DNA of 5,821 nt from Burkholderiaceae bacterium. GTDB taxonomy: Bacteria > Pseudomonadota > Gammaproteobacteria > Burkholderiales > Burkholderiaceae_C. The DNA lies in the NCBI GenBank assembly GCA_017999135.1, contig JAGOBT010000231.1, positions 1-5,821 of the forward strand, read 5' to 3'. How positions within the stretch are numbered: position 1 is the stretch's first letter; each line of letters opens with the position of its first letter. Positions 4,258 through 5,821 of this stretch are shown piece after piece. The notes under the pieces were generated by a model. It had not been told where the DNA came from and searched no databases. It was given only the letters and a program-made list of their open reading frames with translations. The translations under genes and the position numbers were made by a program.

Positions 4258-5821
4258 CCACGCCAGACATCCCCCTGCTGACGCCTGCCCAGGTGCGGCA
4301 GCACCTGCTCGATCGCCATGAAATCGCCCTGGTCGACGTGCGCGAAGAAGACCCGTTCGCCCAGGCCCACCCGCTGTGGGCGGTGCAGATCGGTGCCGGC
4401 CGCATCGCGCTGGACGCACCCTGGCGCCTGCCGCGGCGCGACGTGACCATCGCCGTCTACGACAACGGCGAAGGCCTGGCCTCACCCGCCGCGCAGGAGC
4501 TGCAGGCGCTGGGCTACACCCGGGTGCACCTGCTGGACGGCGGCCTGGCTGGCTGGCGCGACGCGGGCGGCGAGCTGTTCCGCGATGTCAACGTGCCCAG
4601 CAAGAGTTTCGGCGAGCTGGTCGAGCACGAACGCCACACGCCCAGCCTGGCCGCCGAGGAGGTGAAGGCCCTGCTGGACGCCAAGGCCGACGTGGTGGTG
4701 CTGGACGCCCGGCGCTTCGACGAATACGCCACCATGAGCATCCCCGGCGGCACCAGCGTGCCCGGCGCCGAGCTGGCGCTGCGGGTGCGTGACCTGGCGC
4801 CCGATCCGAATACCCGGGTGATCGTCAACTGCGCCGGCCGCACCCGCAGCATCATCGGCACCCAGAGCCTGGTGAACGCCGGCATCCCCAACCCGGTGGC
4901 GGCGCTGCGCAACGGCACCATCGGCTGGCTGCTGGCCGGGCAGGTGCTGGACCATGGCGCGCAGCGGCGCTTTGGCGGCGTCAGCCCGGCCAATCTGGCG
5001 GCTGCACAGGCGTCGGCCCAGTCACTGGCCGACCGCGCCGGTGCGGTGCGCCTCTCCGTCGCCGGCCTGGCCGCCTGGGCAGCGGACACCACCCGCACCC
5101 TGTACCGCTGGGACGTGCGCACGCCCGAGGAATACGCCGCCGGCCACCTGCCCGGCTTCGGCAGCGCGCCGGGTGGCCAGCTGGTGCAGGAGACCGATGT
5201 GTGCGCCGCGGTGCGCGGTGCCCGCATTGCGCTGGCCGATGGCGGCTCCGCCAGCGATGGCGTGCGTGCCGCGATGACGGCGCACTGGCTGGCGCAGATG
5301 GGCTGGGAGGTGGGCTGGCTCACGGACAACACGGCCGATCACCACAGCGAAACCGGCCCCTGGCGGCCGCCGCATGCGCCGCTGCCCGACGTGCCGCAAG
5401 TCGACGTGCCGACGCTGGCCGCCTGGCGCGACGCCGGCCGCACCCTGCTGCTGGACGTGGGCACCAGCGCTGCCCATGTGAAGGGCCATGTGCCCGGCGC
5501 GCACTGGCTGTTGCGCACCGACCTGCGCACCATCGCGCCCGAGCTGCCGCTGGTCGACCAGGTGGTGTTCACCTGTGGCGACGGCCGGTTGGCCCGGTTG
5601 GCTGCCGCCGATTTCCAGCGCCTGACCGGCCGCACCGCCCACGCCCTGGCCGGTGGCACCGCCGCCTGGGTGGCCGCCGGCGCGCCGCTGGAGCCCGGCG
5701 AGGCCAACCTGCTGAGCCTGCGCATCGACCGCTACCGCCGGCCCTACGAGGGCACCGACGCCCCGCGTGAAGCCATGCAGGGCTACCTGGACTGGGAGTT
5801 CGGCCTGGTGGCGCAGCTGGG
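4254..5821 (+). CDS. Four-domain rhodanese-like sulfurtransferase, cut by right edge
   Basis: At least 522 residues are present with no stop before the edge; the end (RRPYEGTDAPREAMQGYLDW) feels close to the C-terminus. Four rhodanese-like domains follow in tandem, at about 8-108, 129-235, 265-358 and 382-478. Each has the strand-loop-helix of the active-site loop. Domain 1 has YDNGEG with Asp70 at the cysteine position. Domain 2 has NCAGRTR with Cys193 and is the best candidate for catalysis. Domain 3 has ADGGSASDG with Asp329. Domain 4 has TCGDGRLA with Cys441. GGLAGWRDAGGELF (97-110) and GGTAAWVAAGAPLE (467-480) are typical domain ends. There is no signal peptide. Rhodaneses move sulfane sulfur from donors such as thiosulfate or persulfides. 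Coupling to a thiol dioxygenase suggests a role with sulfur from small thiols, but the donor and acceptor are not shown. The start has a perfect Shine-Dalgarno site. Confidence 0.92.
   Translation, partial: MTTPDIPLLTPAQVRQHLLDRHEIALVDVREEDPFAQAHPLWAVQIGAGRIALDAPWRLPRRDVTIAVYDNGEGLASPAAQELQALGYTRVHLLDGGLAGWRDAGGELFRDVNVPSKSFGELVEHERHTPSLAAEEVKALLDAKADVVVLDARRFDEYATMSIPGGTSVPGAELALRVRDLAPDPNTRVIVNCAGRTRSIIGTQSLVNAGIPNPVAALRNGTIGWLLAGQVLDHGAQRRFGGVSPANLAAAQASAQSLADRAGAVRLSVAGLAAWAADTTRTLYRWDVRTPEEYAAGHLPGFGSAPGGQLVQETDVCAAVRGARIALADGGSASDGVRAAMTAHWLAQMGWEVGWLTDNTADHHSETGPWRPPHAPLPDVPQVDVPTLAAWRDAGRTLLLDVGTSAAHVKGHVPGAHWLLRTDLRTIAPELPLVDQVVFTCGDGRLARLAAADFQRLTGRTAHALAGGTAAWVAAGAPLEPGEANLLSLRIDRYRRPYEGTDAPREAMQGYLDWEFGLVAQL

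Noticed and set aside
3307..4485. 392-residue minus-strand open frame
   Set aside because: It covers the dioxygenase gene and part of the acidic protein gene in other frames and lacks recognisable motifs.
4514..5332. Minus-strand open frame inside the rhodanese gene
   Set aside because: It is Ser/Arg/Ala-rich and antisense to a strongly supported four-domain protein.

Overview
The window is very GC-rich (about two thirds G+C, with G or C at most third codon positions) and densely coding. It has the look of a Burkholderiales chromosome (Betaproteobacteria; Comamonadaceae or Sphaerotilaceae-like). That placement rests on codon use and on the familiar look of several proteins, and no search was run. 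I see no tRNA, rRNA, CRISPR array, insertion sequence or prophage.

Layout. Five genes lie on the minus strand (1-3575) and two on the plus strand (3655 to the right edge), around one short divergent intergenic region (3576-3654). Read in the direction of transcription, the left minus-strand group (2116 down to 1) is an acetamidase/formamidase-family hydrolase, an SDR oxidoreductase, and a conserved hypothetical protein cut by the left edge. Gaps of 37 and 28 bases suggest one operon. The second minus-strand group (3575 down to about 2216) is a small acidic cytoplasmic protein followed almost at once by an exported protein. The C-terminal half of the exported protein resembles PliI-type periplasmic lysozyme inhibitors, and its 3' end is frameshifted at a run of six C (six G on the coding strand).

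On the plus strand, a thiol dioxygenase carrying the residue set of 3-mercaptopropionate dioxygenases overlaps by ATGA a long protein made of four rhodanese-like domains, which runs off the right edge. The pair is translationally coupled. It plausibly handles sulfur released from small thiols: the dioxygenase makes a sulfinate and the rhodanese protein moves or senses sulfane sulfur. In the rhodanese protein, domains 2 and 4 keep a catalytic-position cysteine while domains 1 and 3 have aspartate there.

Nothing here is clearly an undescribed system. The points most worth a second look are the G-run frameshift, which is also a correctly phased slippery heptamer; the alternating Cys/Asp rhodanese array coupled to a thiol dioxygenase; and the SDR with two altered signature positions.
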